Below, one piece after another: positions 34,225 to 46,625 of a DNA stretch of 64,000 nucleotides. How positions within the stretch are numbered: the stretch's first letter is position 1; each line of letters begins with the position of its first letter. This DNA is from Epiperipatus broadwayi (Eukaryota; Onychophora; Udeonychophora; Euonychophora; Peripatidae). Both the position numbers and the translations under genes were made by a program. The stretch lies in NCBI GenBank assembly GCA_028023455.1, contig JAQFVV010012489.1, forward strand, positions 4,510,575-4,574,574. Reading direction: 5' to 3'. The notes below the pieces were generated by a model that ran no database searches, was not told the origin of the DNA, and worked only from the letters and a program-made list of their open reading frames with translations.

Positions 34225-34695
34225 GTATTTGTTTTTTTATATATAAAAGGAGTTGCAGATAATATTGGACATATTATAAAATGCTATGAAAACAGCATAT
34301 ACTATTTATCAAAAAATTAGTAGCATCATAACCAAGCCTAAAGATTTAATCTCTCTTGAGGTTCATGGTGTTTATGAAAATTTAAGTGAGAATTGTGAAG
34401 CTTCTTATGTAGAATATGAGTAATCAACACATCAGTGCTACAAGAGATGAATATGTTATTGCAGTTAAGAAACAGTCGTCGTTATCAACACCCTCACTCC
34501 ATGGTATGAATTCTGGTCACAATGTTGATTTTTTTAATATTAGGATTCTATCAAGATGTGAAACTTTCTATCTATGTAAAATCAGAGAAGCTATTTTAAA
34601 TACTAAACAGACCAATTATATCAACAAATATGATGACACATGCAAACTTCCTCTTATTTGGAAAAAAAACAAAATACTCTATAACTGTTTTTTTC
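34225..34695 (+). pseudogene. Penelope-like element P5 (GIY-YIG region)
   Basis: Plus-strand remnant, head-to-head with P4. YIKGVADNIGHIIKCYENS (linker) at 34240-34300, then TKPKDLISLEVHGVYENLSE (34328-34390), and after a stop and frame change SSLSTPSLHGMNSGHNVDFF and CKLPLIWKKN (34416-34690). Same family as P1 and P4. The nuclease region has lost its YIG box to mutation. Confidence 0.7.
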
Positions 34696-34993
34696 TATGG
34701 GTGAAACTTTAAAATTGTTATCAATCACTGTTTGCAGCATCTCTACATCCATCTTTATATCATCTTCATCATCCTGTGTGATGGCTTGGGTGATCAAGCT
34801 GAAACATCAGTATATTTATAATGAGAATCATACACAGATGAACATGCAAAATATATTATTTAAATATGTAACTTATAAAAATCTTCACGCACATATATAT
34901 AGAAATTTATTGCATTATCAGATATGCAAATGTTGTATTTTACTTTAATTTAATTTTAATTATTAAACAAGATTGCTCCCAAACACGATTTAT

Positions 34994-36353
34994 AAAACAT
35001 CGGTAATCATCTAAAATCTGGGCACAGCTGCTTGGGGCGTTGATGCTATACAAAATCAATCAAATGTAACGTTACCAGGCCATCGCAAGTTTTTTTATAG
35101 AACATGATTTTTTTTTTATGATTAAACAAATTTTTATTTCATTTATAACATGATTTCTTTTTCATTAAACAAATTTTTATATTCATTTTCATTGTTTTTT
35201 TAACCTGATATTTTTCTTTATTCAAAAAATTTTGGTAATTTAATTTTGTGTTTATTTTTTTGATTTTTTAAAACTTTGGACTGTTTCAAGATGAAAAAAC
35301 TTGTTTTAACCCTGCCGAAAAAATATAATGGTACAATCATTTGGGACTTGTTTTGACTTTGTTCTACCTTTTTTTTTTTTGGTTGACTAAATTGCTTTTC
35401 TTCTCATTAAATCAAAAGTAACTTTTGTGTTTTTTGGGGGTAAAAAAATGTTTTGAAACCCCCACCCCCTTATTCGAAAAAATAATTGTAACAAAAAAAC
35501 AATATTTTTTTTTTTTTCAACAACTTTTTCTCACTTTTTATTTTTATTTCGTTTGAATTACCTTTTTTTTTTTTTGGTCTTCTACAATAAACTGCTTTTT
35601 TGGGGGGCTTTCATACTTTGTTATTATTAACAAAAAGTCAATAAAAATAGGCATTTATTTTAACCCCGATTAAAAAAGATAATCCAAATACTTGTCAATT
35701 TCTAATGAAATAAAAAAAAGGTACACAAACTTTGGACTTTTTCAACTTATTTATTATTTTATTGCTGTAATAAAAACAGTTTGATATTTGGGAGAACATT
35801 ATGTGCCTGAAAAAAGGACACAGTCACCCTTACTTTCTGTACTCAGCAATTCTGAAAAGTTTAAAAATTACATGTTCTTCTCAGACCTTTTATTGGTCTC
35901 ATATATTTTCCAGGCTGAAACATGACTTAGTGTGTGAGCTTTGGTGAAGCATGTTCGAATAGTCCCTTTGCCAATTTTTTTACATATTAACATTTTTTTA
36001 GGGAAGGGTGGAACCATATGACAATTATTAGTAATTAACAACATTATTTAAATATAAATGACATTACTCTATGACGGTGATTTGAAAAGTTGTACAGCTT
36101 GAAATTAAAACATCCTCAAGTGATATGGTAAACAGCTATGAATAGAACAAATATGCTTAAATAGTTTCAAAGCACAAACAAGGCCATAATATTTTTGTGC
36201 AATGCCATGTAAAGTGGCCTGCAATGGGTTAATACAATATAAATGTTGTATTAGCTATAAGGCCGGCTGCAGAAATGGCATTTTTATGTGTTTTGAAACA
36301 TAAACAATGCCATCAGGTGGCCATGCCCAGATTCAGATGATTACCAAAACATC
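34994..36353. mobile_element. 1.36-kb inverted-terminal-repeat element, T- and G-rich
   Basis: The left end at 34994-35024 contains GGTAATCATCT and AATCTGGGCA. The right end at 36322-36344 is the inverse (TGCCCAGATT, AGATGATTACC), with a 1-2 base offset between the two blocks. The interior has a marked strand bias, with many T runs of 8-13 bases and G/C runs (for example near 35435-35470). No coding frame is seen. SINE S4 begins immediately after the right end. Likely a non-autonomous DNA element; the family is unknown. Confidence 0.55.
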
Positions 36354-36460
36354 TTTTTTTTCATATGTCATAACATTGGCTGGGAGGTGAACCCACAACA
36401 ACCATCTGCAACCAACTGCTTGCAAGGCAGCTGCGCTGACATGTCAGCTAACAATGCCAT
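36354..36460 (-). mobile_element. tRNA-derived SINE, copy S4
   Basis: Minus-strand copy with T run, GTTATGACATATG tail, B box GGTTCACCTCC, TGC-type anticodon arm and a degraded A box. It abuts the right end of the preceding inverted-repeat element. A CA/TA microsatellite follows. Confidence 0.8.
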
Positions 36461-36474
36461 GAAACATTCAATTT

Positions 36475-36530
<56 letters not shown>
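36475..36530. repeat. (CA)n(TA)n compound microsatellite
   Basis: About 8 CA units followed by about 18 TA units. Confidence 0.95.
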
Positions 36531-36531
<1 letters not shown>

Positions 36532-36659
36532 AAACCCAAAGCTCAGGTCACAATCTGGCAAAAGCAAAAAATGAAAAATGATGAGTTGAGATGAGTGCAT
36601 TTATGTGGAAAATGTGTTTGAGATTGAGTGTACCTTAATGGAATGTAAAATAAAATAAA

Positions 36660-38262
36660 TGTACATATAATAATAATTAAAACAAGTTATAAATTTCATA
36701 ACTTTTTTTAAGTTTGCATTTTATGACCACTAGATGGAGCTTACCAATAGCTCTGAACAAGCTTTGTTTTTTAAATGCTGAAAGAGATAGAATTTAAAAT
36801 CTCTATCATTATCCCCATCTCCAGAATAGCTGTTTTTGAGATTATGGCTCATGTCAGTGGAAGGCTGGAAAGCTAGAAACTAGAACTAAAATACCAACTG
36901 GTTTCGAGCTTATGGTTCACATCAGTGGTGTGCTGGAAGAATGGAAACTAAAACTAAAATGCCAACTCAAAAGTCAGCATTTATAAAACATGTTTCTATC
37001 ATTTTGAAAGCATGAACTTATCAGATATGTAAATGTCATCAAATCCCACTTGACAAAGTAGATAGCTATATGGGTCTGAATTCAGCTCAGTTTGACCATA
37101 TAGTAATGGCCTCTGCAATATATAGCATTGCAAAAACTTTCAAAGGTACACTTATAATATTTAAAACAAGTTATAAATTTTGTAACTTGTTTTTAAGCTT
37201 GCAATTTATGATCACTAGATGGAGTTTACCAATAGCTCTAAACAAGCTTTGTTTTTATAAGTGCTGAAAGAGATAGAATTTAAAATCTTTATTGTTATCC
37301 CCACCTCCAGACCAGCTGGTTTCAAGCTTATGGCTCACATCAGTGGAGGGCTGGGATAGAAACTAGAACTGAAATACCAACTAAAATGTCAGCACTTATA
37401 AAACATGTTTCTATCAATTTGAAACCATGAACTTATCTATCAGACATGCAAATGTCATCAAATCCAGATTGACAAACTAGATAGCTATATGGGTCTGAAT
37501 TCAGCTCAGTTTCACCATATAGTAATAGCCTCTGCAATATATAGCATTACAAAACCTTCAAAGGTGTACTTATAATAATTAAAACAAGTTATAAATTCTG
37601 TAACTTGTTTTTAAGCTTGCATTTTATGAACACTAGATGGAGCTTACCAATAGCTGTAAACAAGTTTTGTTTTTATAAGTGCCGAAAGAGATAGATTAAA
37701 ATCTCTATCATTATCCCCACCCCCAGAAGCTTGAAACCAGCTAGTCTGGAGGTGAGGATAACAATAGATATTTTAAATTCTATCTCTTTCAGCATTTATA
37801 AAAACAAAACTTGTTTACAACTATTGGTAAGCTCCATCTAGTGATCATAAAATGCAAGCTTAAAAACAAGTTACAAAATTTATAACTTGTTTTAATTATT
37901 ATAAGTGTATCTTTGAAAGTTTTTGTCATGCTATATATTGCAGAGGCTATTACTATATGTGAAACTAAGCTGAATTTAGACCCATATAGCTATCTAGTTT
38001 GTTAAGCTGGATTTGATGATGTTTACGTGTTTGACAAGTTCATGCTTTCAAATTGATAGAAATGCGTTTTATAAGGGCTGACTTTTGAGTTGGTATTTTA
38101 GTTTTAGTTTCTAGTCTCCCAGCCCTCTGTTGACATAAGTCATAAGTTTAAAACCAGCAGGTCTGGAGGTGGGGATAACGATAGAGATTTTAAATTCTAT
38201 CTCTTTCAGCACTTATAAAAACAAAGCTTGTTTAGAGCTATTAGTAAGCTCCATCTAGTAAT
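36660..38262. repeat. ~420-485 bp repeat array with inverted half
   Basis: Two direct units and part of a third run left to right. The marker CTAGATGGAG recurs at about 36731, 37214 and 37633. From about 37728 the same sequence runs in reverse, with the marker inverted at about 37831-37841 and 38249-38259. Each unit contains AACAAGTTATAAATT, CACTAGATGG, AAGAGATAGA and a TAGATAGCTATATGGGTCTG block. The junction near 37727 has almost no spacer. Units are about 85-90% identical by eye. No coding content. The array ends at a TA microsatellite that holds the next element. Confidence 0.85.
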
Positions 38263-38290
38263 ATATATATACATATATATATATATATAT

Positions 38291-40790
38291 TGTAACAGTC
38301 AAAACACGTGTATCTCGTTAACATAGTGCAGAATTCGACCACCACACAGAACAGCAGCACCATCGAGTAGCGAAGCCACCCGTGGTACCGAGTTCAAACA
38401 TAGTTTATCGGTTCCACAATACAATTTACGGAATAACGCCTCTGATGCGACACAAGTAAACACTTCTTTAGGCACAGTGGTCAGGGAGATGCACGAGATT
38501 CATGGTTTTGTTTCCGAGTTGGCCAACAATCAAACGAATATTGATTAACATATATAATCGAGGAAATATATATAATGGGCATCGAATAAATGAAAACTTA
38601 ACTACAGACGTATAGTTAAAATTATTTATTTACGTATTTAATAAAAAAAAACATTATTAATGTTATTAATCATATTTTATATTCAGAGTTTCAATAGTTA
38701 ATTGACAATTTTATTATATATAAAATACATTTATTTATAAAGAGCATTCATTTATATGAAGGCGTAATCTAGCTACCTAAGGTTCTCGAGGGAGTATTTC
38801 TAATACGTGCTGTAGGGGATTTATACTTTGCACTGCAAGAGTCATCCGTGGTGGCGGACATACATTTATTTAATAAAATTATTTATTTTACGACTAAGGG
38901 CGAACATTTATTTGAGAGTGGATGACGAAGATAATGCCAAGGCAGAGTGATATAGAGAATGATAAACTAAATAAAGGGACACGTGGTACGCTTTAGAAGG
39001 GCGATATAAAATGGCAGCACTGAAACTGCCATGCCGTGAATAAGTTTATAAGGGCTTTGGGTTGGTCTCTGCCTTGACCCGAAGAGGTAAGGTGTCACAT
39101 GAGCATAACCAGGGACAAGCGATCCGTGTCGCAATTTGCCAGCTGGCTGCATGATGGTCGTCAAGCCCTATGGGAACATTATCATGTCCACTTGTGTAGG
39201 ACGACTGGGGTTAATTCAACCCTATAGAATCCGGAGTATTCACGGTGTGGAATGAGCCATCGTGGCTTCAAAATGTAACAGATGTATAAGATCTAAAAGA
39301 TTATGGTAATATTTAACTAGATTTCAAACTCGGCCCCCCATTATCAACGTTGACTGAAAGAAAATTGGTGACTCTCAAATAAATGAAATTTCCGTAATTA
39401 TTCATTAAAATTTAATAATAAAAAAATATCTAATAAGGGGACTTATTACAGCGAGCATGCCAGCTATTACGAAGTAGTAGACCCTGCATTACAATAACTG
39501 ATTCTTTGAATGCGTGTCGATTTATATGAAATTTAAGTTATTTATAAAGCAAATATTAATGACCATTTGACACGCATTCACTGTTCAAGCGATTATGGAT
39601 TTAGCTTTAAAACTAAGACAATTATGAGAAGGTAATAGTTCAATGATAATTATAAATAAAGTGGAGATTTGAGAAATACACACCTAAGAAGGATAGAGGG
39701 GGGGTAAGCTAGATTATGCGAGAAATTTACAGATTACATTAATTCTCAAATTTTAGTTTCACAAAATTACAATTTTAACATTTAGAAGTTAGACAAATAG
39801 TAGGAGATGAGCTATAGCTTATTTTACTAGAGTACTCTATAATTTGGAATACACACACAGGTACCTGTTTTATAAGATGTTTTCGTCCATTTGTTTAATA
39901 GTAGATTGTTCGTGATTAGCAGTTTTCTTTCTTGTCTTTGGTTTTTTTTTATTGATTTTAACAGCAGCAGCTTTCTTGTTTATTTCAGGCAGCAGATCAT
40001 TATGGTGTTTTTACGATGGGCAAGGTGAAGTTCGGCATATGGTGGGCCATCTCCCGATGGAGAATAATCTCGGTGCTTACTCGGTCATACCTTGGCAATA
40101 TCAATTTATTTTAAGATATTTTAGACTCTCCACTCGAGAGCAAAGCTAAAATTCAAGTGCAAGTCTCCAGCAAGTCCAAGATGGCCTCCTTTTTTTTATC
40201 TTGATCTTTTAATTTTTCTGTTGAGATATTTTTAGGTTTTCTTTATCTTGCCCTCAGGATAATCAATGCTTTTGCTGGTTTTAATTAGAAAGAAATCTGC
40301 TGTGCTATTGTTTGTTTTGTTGTTTTTTTTTTTACATTCTTTAATTACATTCTTTTGGAATTTTTCTATAATTAATTTATTATCTGTCACTGACCGATGC
40401 TTTTAAATTTTCAAAGACAAAAGGGAATAAAATTATTTTAACTTTAATTAATTATTACATCAAATATTTTGTTAGAATTATTATTTAACGAAATTTAAAT
40501 TAAACAATAAATACGAACTTTATAAATTCAAAATAAATGATTAATATTACACAAGATTTATTTAGCTAAAGAAATCTAAATTATATTACTTTATCCGTAT
40601 TTATTGCCTTTAATTTGAGATCGAAATGTGTGCATGTTTATGTTGAATTCTACATATATTTATACATTTTTAATATTGTTACACACACAACTCGATACCA
40701 AAAGTTTAAATTTGGGTGGGATAGACCGGTCAGTGAGAGACGACAGAAAAAGGGGAAACTTGAGATTCAAATACGAATCTCACTGTTTCA
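38291..40790. mobile_element. 2.5-kb TGTAACAG...CTGTTTCA element in a TA microsatellite (solo long LTR?)
   Basis: It begins TGTAACAG and ends CTGTTTCA (7 of 8 inverted match, TG...CA) and is flanked on both sides by ATATATATAT, so any target duplication is hidden in the repeat. GC and CpG content are clearly above the neighbourhood (for example 38960-39260). Small frames at 38967-39164 (minus) and 39952-40149 (plus) have no family motif. Its structure parallels 29673-31890, though the two are not obviously homologous inside. Solo LTR is the preferred reading. Confidence 0.6.
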
Positions 40791-40869
40791 ATATATATAT
40801 ATATATACTCAAATAAAATGGCTGTTAATTAAAAAGTATTGCAATAATAATAAAAATAATAAATGTATT

Positions 40870-42215
40870 GGTAATTAACTATTATGTACAGTCTTGCAAA
40901 CTGCAGAAGTATACTTGGTTAATTCCTTAATCCTCATCAACTGCTGCTAAATTAAAAAAAAAACATAATGGAAGCAAATGTCATCAACTCAAATCCTATG
41001 AACCCTGAATTTTAATGTTATCAGCTTGTCTATTAATTATATTTTATTTATTAAAATTGCCTGCCTCCTTAATTTTTTTTTTATTATGATTTCTCTCTTC
41101 ATAAAGACTCTTAACACTTTTAATATCAATCTTAAATTTATATTTACATGTCCTTTCATGATCCAAGAAAACTGAAGCAGGCATTAAGCCATTATTATTT
41201 TTATTAATTTATGCTCCTTTAATCTTTTTTCATTACTGCACCTCAATTTACTTATATATGATAACATACATTCACAAAAAAATTGATACACAACATTATT
41301 TTTCTGCTTGAAATGTATGACATTTTTAGAATTATTCATTAACTTATTAACATTATTTGTAACACAAAATGAAACATTAAACACATAAATGGAATAGTTA
41401 TCCATTTTTTTTTATTATCAACCTTCAATTCCTTTAAATTATTATAACTCTTTTTAAATAGACATAAAGTATTGTTAATTTGTTCAGTGTTATAACCAAC
41501 TTCAAGAAACTCTTTGGCAAATATCTCAGTATTTTTAAATTTCTTACACTGGTAACGACATAATTTTTCATTATGAAACAAAAAAGATTTAAAACTTGCC
41601 ATCTTATGCATAATTGGTACTTTTGATTTACGATTTATGTATCCCCTTTTTTCAATGGTTTAATTATTAATTTATAACTTAACATGTTATTATCTTTTGT
41701 AATAATCAATCCAAATACCTAATACTTTTGTCTTGTTCCTTTTCAATAGTCTATTTCAAGCCTTTAAAAAATATTTAACAGTTCTACAATAAATTTATAG
41801 TATTGGTATATTCACAAACAAAACATTATCCATATATGTTTTGTAAATTTTAATATCTTTAAAAGTACACATATCTAAAATATTACTCTCACAAATAGAG
41901 AAAACAAAATTGCAAACTTGTGCAATAACAAGCAGACCCACGGTCAAGCTTTAGGCATTTTAAAATATCTATCTTCAAAAGAAGCAACAATATTATCATC
42001 AAAAAACTTTAAAGTATCAATAGCAAATTTTATCACATATTTATAAACACCTTTATAATGCATATTCAATTATTTTTATGAAATACACTCTATCATTAGA
42101 ACTATACATTTCCATTATGATTTTTTAAATTTTGCAGCAGTTGAGGAGGGTTAAGGAGTTAAGCAAAAGCATTTCTGCATATTGAAAGATGGTATATAAT
42201 AACTAATTACCATTA
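40870..42215 (-). pseudogene. Penelope-like element P6 with RT motifs and inverted flanks
   Basis: Minus-strand PLE. From the 5' side: a GSACYC motif (41920-41960), equivalent to the GLPMGS box of RT; YMDNVLFV (41820-41845), the catalytic box with the second Asp replaced by Asn; ASFKSFLFHNEKLCRY (41560-41605), matching AGLKSFLFRNDNLCKY of P2; KKKWITIPF; NKLMNNSKN and the nuclease remnant VVYQFFCECMLSYIS (41250-41300), then KRLKEHK. It is the only PLE here that keeps part of the RT palm. Both outer ends carry inverted copies of one tail sequence: minus at 40901-40946, plus at 42135-42179. The D-to-N change and frameshifts mean it is inactive. Confidence 0.75.
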
Positions 42216-45200
42216 TATTTAATATTTTCATAACAACAATAATGAATAATTATCATATAAAAATTGTGATGCATATAATTATTACAATGGTTAAATACTT
42301 TAAGGTACTTTTATGGATTTATAAAAAATTATCTTAATATGTTTTTTATATATACTGACAGTATTTCAATGTACAATGGATAAAGACTTACTCTAAGATA
42401 ATGAGTTAGTTCATTCAGATATGGCTAGCAGTTAAAGCTCTCACTCTCAGATTAAAGGTAAGGTTAAGTCAATAATTTTTATCATGGTTCTTAACTAAAT
42501 CTAATTAAATTATTTATTTAATGAAATATAAAATTAAAATTTAGGATTAACTGATCTAAAGTATAAGTAAGATATCAAAGATATTTTGTTGTACCTCCCC
42601 TATTTTACTTAAATCTACATTTTAACTAGAGATGAAAATAATAAATAAAGCAAATCGATTCAATAATAAAATTAATTTAACAAAGTGGAAGTATAACCTC
42701 TTTTATTTTGATAATGTGTAAAAAATAATGACTTCAGTAATAACAGACAACAGTATTACAAATATAACAACTACTTTATTATTAATAACAATTATACAAA
42801 AACAAAACAACAAAATATTAGTAAACAATAAAAGTACTTCCGATATCAAAAGTTCTCTGCAAAATAATTGCAAATATTAGATTTTTTTTTCTATAAATAA
42901 TCTAATATTGGGTTATGATTATGTATATGGCAATAAATTGATGCAAATACAAAACGCTATATTGGAGAGAGTTGTACATTATTCATTCAATGCCTATGCA
43001 AAGTTTCACAATGTCCTTAAATTTTTCACAGTGATAATGTCCACTATCAACCTCACCTCTAAGATCACTCTTGTTCCTTAACCCTTTTACCAAGTAATCT
43101 TATCAAATCTATACAAATAAATTATTTCATAAAATCTGATCATTGTATTTATTAGTGTCATGACTTGATACATTGACTAGCTTATATTGTATGTCAAAGT
43201 TTCAATCTTTAGTTCAGAGCAAACCTCAGCTAACAAATAAAGTTTAGAATTATTAATTCCACCAGAATGTTTGTTTGCATGGTATAGCAATTATATATAA
43301 TCTTTACTCACTACAATGAAGATAAATATTCCTTGGTAATTTCACTATTTACTCATGTTGTTTATGACTGAATAACATGAGGCTGAGAACAAGGACAAGT
43401 AAAACATAAAGTGTGTTAAACATAATAGGTTTATGGAGTTTATAAATTAATTTAACTTAATGTAATCTATCCCCAATACAAAACATAACAACAGACATTA
43501 CATTTACATCCATGTATCACTACAAATATAGGGCAGTTACTTATACCTTTGTATATACCAGCATTCTTTTGAGAATTTTATTAATATTATAACTATAACA
43601 GTAATAACTATAAAAATTAATTCCATAATTTGGAATAAAGACCAGAAAACAAACATTTTTAACATGTAATCCCCAAATTCCATGCATAGTTCAAAAGCAT
43701 TATATTTGGGCATAATACACTTTTGAAGGCAGCATCCAAAGATTATTGACATTTTACTGACAATAATTTTAATAATATACCCTTAACATTAAATCCACAC
43801 AATGAAATAATCCAGTCAGAAATTAAGATTTGAATCACAGATCAATAGAATGATTTTTCCAAAGATTTACAGTAGATTACAATTATTACTTCTATTCTGG
43901 CTTGCGTGGTTGTAATAATTAATCCATTTTAGAAAATGTTATTTAACACTTTATACCATCTTTGTTGTAGCCATGGCTATAGCATCCATAATTATGAATA
44001 TGTTTTTCTTGGACTACATTAGAACTGTAGTTTTATATAAAATAATCAAATTAATCCTTTAGGTAGCAATAAGGAAAACATACCTTAATGATTTATGTTT
44101 ATCCTATACATTAAATGTGGTGATTTGATAAACTATTAAATTAAGCAAGTGTAATTCTTCAAGCTATATAGTTCAGGTCATCTTATTAACTTATAAAACC
44201 TAGCAGAGAATAAATAATACTTTCACCAATCATCATTAAGATTTTAAACAGCTTTTATTTATAAATAATTATATGTATATTAATCTATAATTTGAACAAA
44301 GTTTCTAACATGTAATAAATCCATAGGCAGATGTAATCAATATTATTTCACGCAATTTATTTCAATTTCAGAAAAGTGAGAAACGATTTTTTTTAAAATA
44401 TTTATGTGTAGTTGTATTCTGTGTGTTTTTTAAATACCATTGGTGACTTAAACCATTTAAGTTTGAGTTAATAATAATTGGTGTTAATCCTTATTGTTCT
44501 TCAATTTATCCATTTAGACTGATAAGAAGATACATTTAGCCAGCTAGGCAAAATGACTAATATTCATTTACTCTTTCATATTTTAAAAAGATAATTTAAT
44601 ATAGTCCTTAATGCACTGTAATCTTGTAAAGATTACTTAAATTTTGACAGGGGATAATATTTATAGCTTTTTATCATGTGGTCTGTGATATTACCTGATA
44701 CTATCCAGAGATCTTTGCTTTTCAAAATTTAATGGATAAAATGTGTTCCATTGCTATAGTAATAGCAAATAACAGGAAAACTTGAGTATCTGGGATTTTA
44801 AAAGTGCAAATTTTGAGATATCATTTTTAAAATAACCTTAAGTATTAAAAATTTAAGGTTGTATCTTAATTTAAATTATTCCTATACAAATGTATAATTA
44901 TTTATCTCACATATAAATAATTTATAATATCAGAATATTATACAACAATAATTAGTTGGTTATATTTTAAAGTTCTCAAAATTTTATTAATAAATTTATC
45001 TAATAAATCACTTATTAGCTAATTATTTTAATAATCAATAAAATGGCTTCCATTTAATCATTTTACACTGGTAACTCTTTAATTTACTATATATTTTATA
45101 AAACAAATCAGTGCATGCACGCATATACATTTTAAAAAATGTTAAAATTTATTGTTCTAGTTAAGAGTAATATCGATTGTTTAATTTTTATAATATAACT

Positions 45201-46455
45201 ATTAGATTAATGTTTCAAATATTATGCTTTATTCTAGTTGGTTTAGTGCGTCTGATATTGTATATTTTTTATACTATCATTTTTGTGCGTGTTTTTTCTG
45301 TTTGCATACATAAAAAAAAAATCAGATATGGTCTTTGAAAAGCGGAAAAGAAAAAAAACTGTTTAAGGCAAGTATTTTTGCTATTCATTGGTTAATAAAA
45401 TCTGATTTTGTTTAACTTTCTACCACTCTTTTATAATAGGTAAATGCACTTCCAACCCTATCACCTGCCATCTTACCTAGAATAATGATTGATTTACTTG
45501 ATTTAACATGAAAAATACTCCAACAATTTTTTTTACAGATTATGGTTATGTTTTTTTAATTTTCCTAATAAAATATAGGATTACAATTTATATAAAAATG
45601 TATTGTGTTAACAATAATACAAATAATTCTTAATTTTTACCTTTTGGAGGAAACCAATTTGTTTTAATTTCTGAAGAAAACCGGTTTTCTGGTTAAAAGA
45701 TTAAAGCAGCTATGTAGAGAAGTAATTATGATTATTTTTATTATATATGTGTGCACTGATGGAAGAAACTGTTGATAAGAATTCATTAAGTATATATTAT
45801 ATCTGTATAAAGCCATTCTTCAATGTTTAACAACACACATGAAGAAGGCTTCTTTCTGAAACAACAATTAAGAAATTATACCCATTTAAGCAGAGGTAAC
45901 TTTTAGCTATTTGATATTTCCAGAAAATCATCAATTACTGATTGCTAGACCAGTACCAAAAAAGTTTCCCTATTACTCTACTTTTCTCAATCCCATAAAA
46001 AATGAAAAAAAGTTTGTTTTTAAAGTTTGGTAAATTAATTTGAATAGATTAAACTAGTTTGAAAAAAATCAGAAAACTTGCAAAATAACATGTAGAATAA
46101 ACCACATGAAGCTTCAAAGATTTCCCAATGAAAAGAGTAAAAAAAAAAAATTATAAAGTCTCTTTATATTTAAATTTCTGTTCGAAAACTTTTTGTTTTA
46201 TTCGAAGAATCTTGGTTACTTTATATTTAGAAAATAAATTAAAAGCCATATATTTAAAATGTTTCCAGGTATTTTTCTTCTTTGGATAAATTAAATCCAT
46301 TTTTTTTAAAGAATTGTGTCATAAAGCAATTTTGTCTTATACTTAAAAGTTAATTAAAATTAATAAGAAATATTTTTATTCTATCAAAATGTACTTGTGA
46401 GAATATATATGAAAATCATTATTACTTTTTTGTTATTAGCCAAAAAATGTCACAT
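42216..46455. other. AT-rich sequence, no feature recognised
   Basis: Four kilobases without recognisable elements. A 71-codon minus-strand frame at 43537-43752 encodes a stretch with one strongly hydrophobic segment (FIVITVIVIILI) but no family resemblance; I do not call it a gene. Confidence 0.45.
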
Positions 46456-46456
46456 G

Positions 46457-46625
46457 ATCACCATTTTATATGCTTGCTTATAACTGTTATTAAACAGGCA
46501 AAACTCTCCATACAATATTGCCACTTAGTGCAAGGCAGAGTAATTATTGGATGCCAGAAGACTTGTGCATAAAATCTCCATCTAGTGCCTACTCATCCAA
46601 TATCTCCAGACTAGTTTCTGACTTG
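46457..46625. mobile_element. Single arm of MITE family M1
   Basis: Matches 33198-33365: GATCACCATT, ATATGCTT, CTCCATACA, TTGTGCATAAAATC and ACTCATCCAA in the same order, about 80% identical. Only one arm is present. It ends at ACTAGTTTC, where decayed RTE-like sequence starts, so the MITE arm truncates or was inserted into that element. Confidence 0.7.

Noticed and set aside
36475-36530. Frame through the CA/TA microsatellite (36387-36581)
   Set aside because: It is a repeat-encoded His-Thr and Tyr-Ile polymer, partly over SINE S4, with no coding signal.
43537-43752. 71-codon minus frame with a membrane-like segment
   Set aside because: Hydrophobic readings are common in AT-rich DNA; no family resemblance, signal or neighbouring exon supports a gene.
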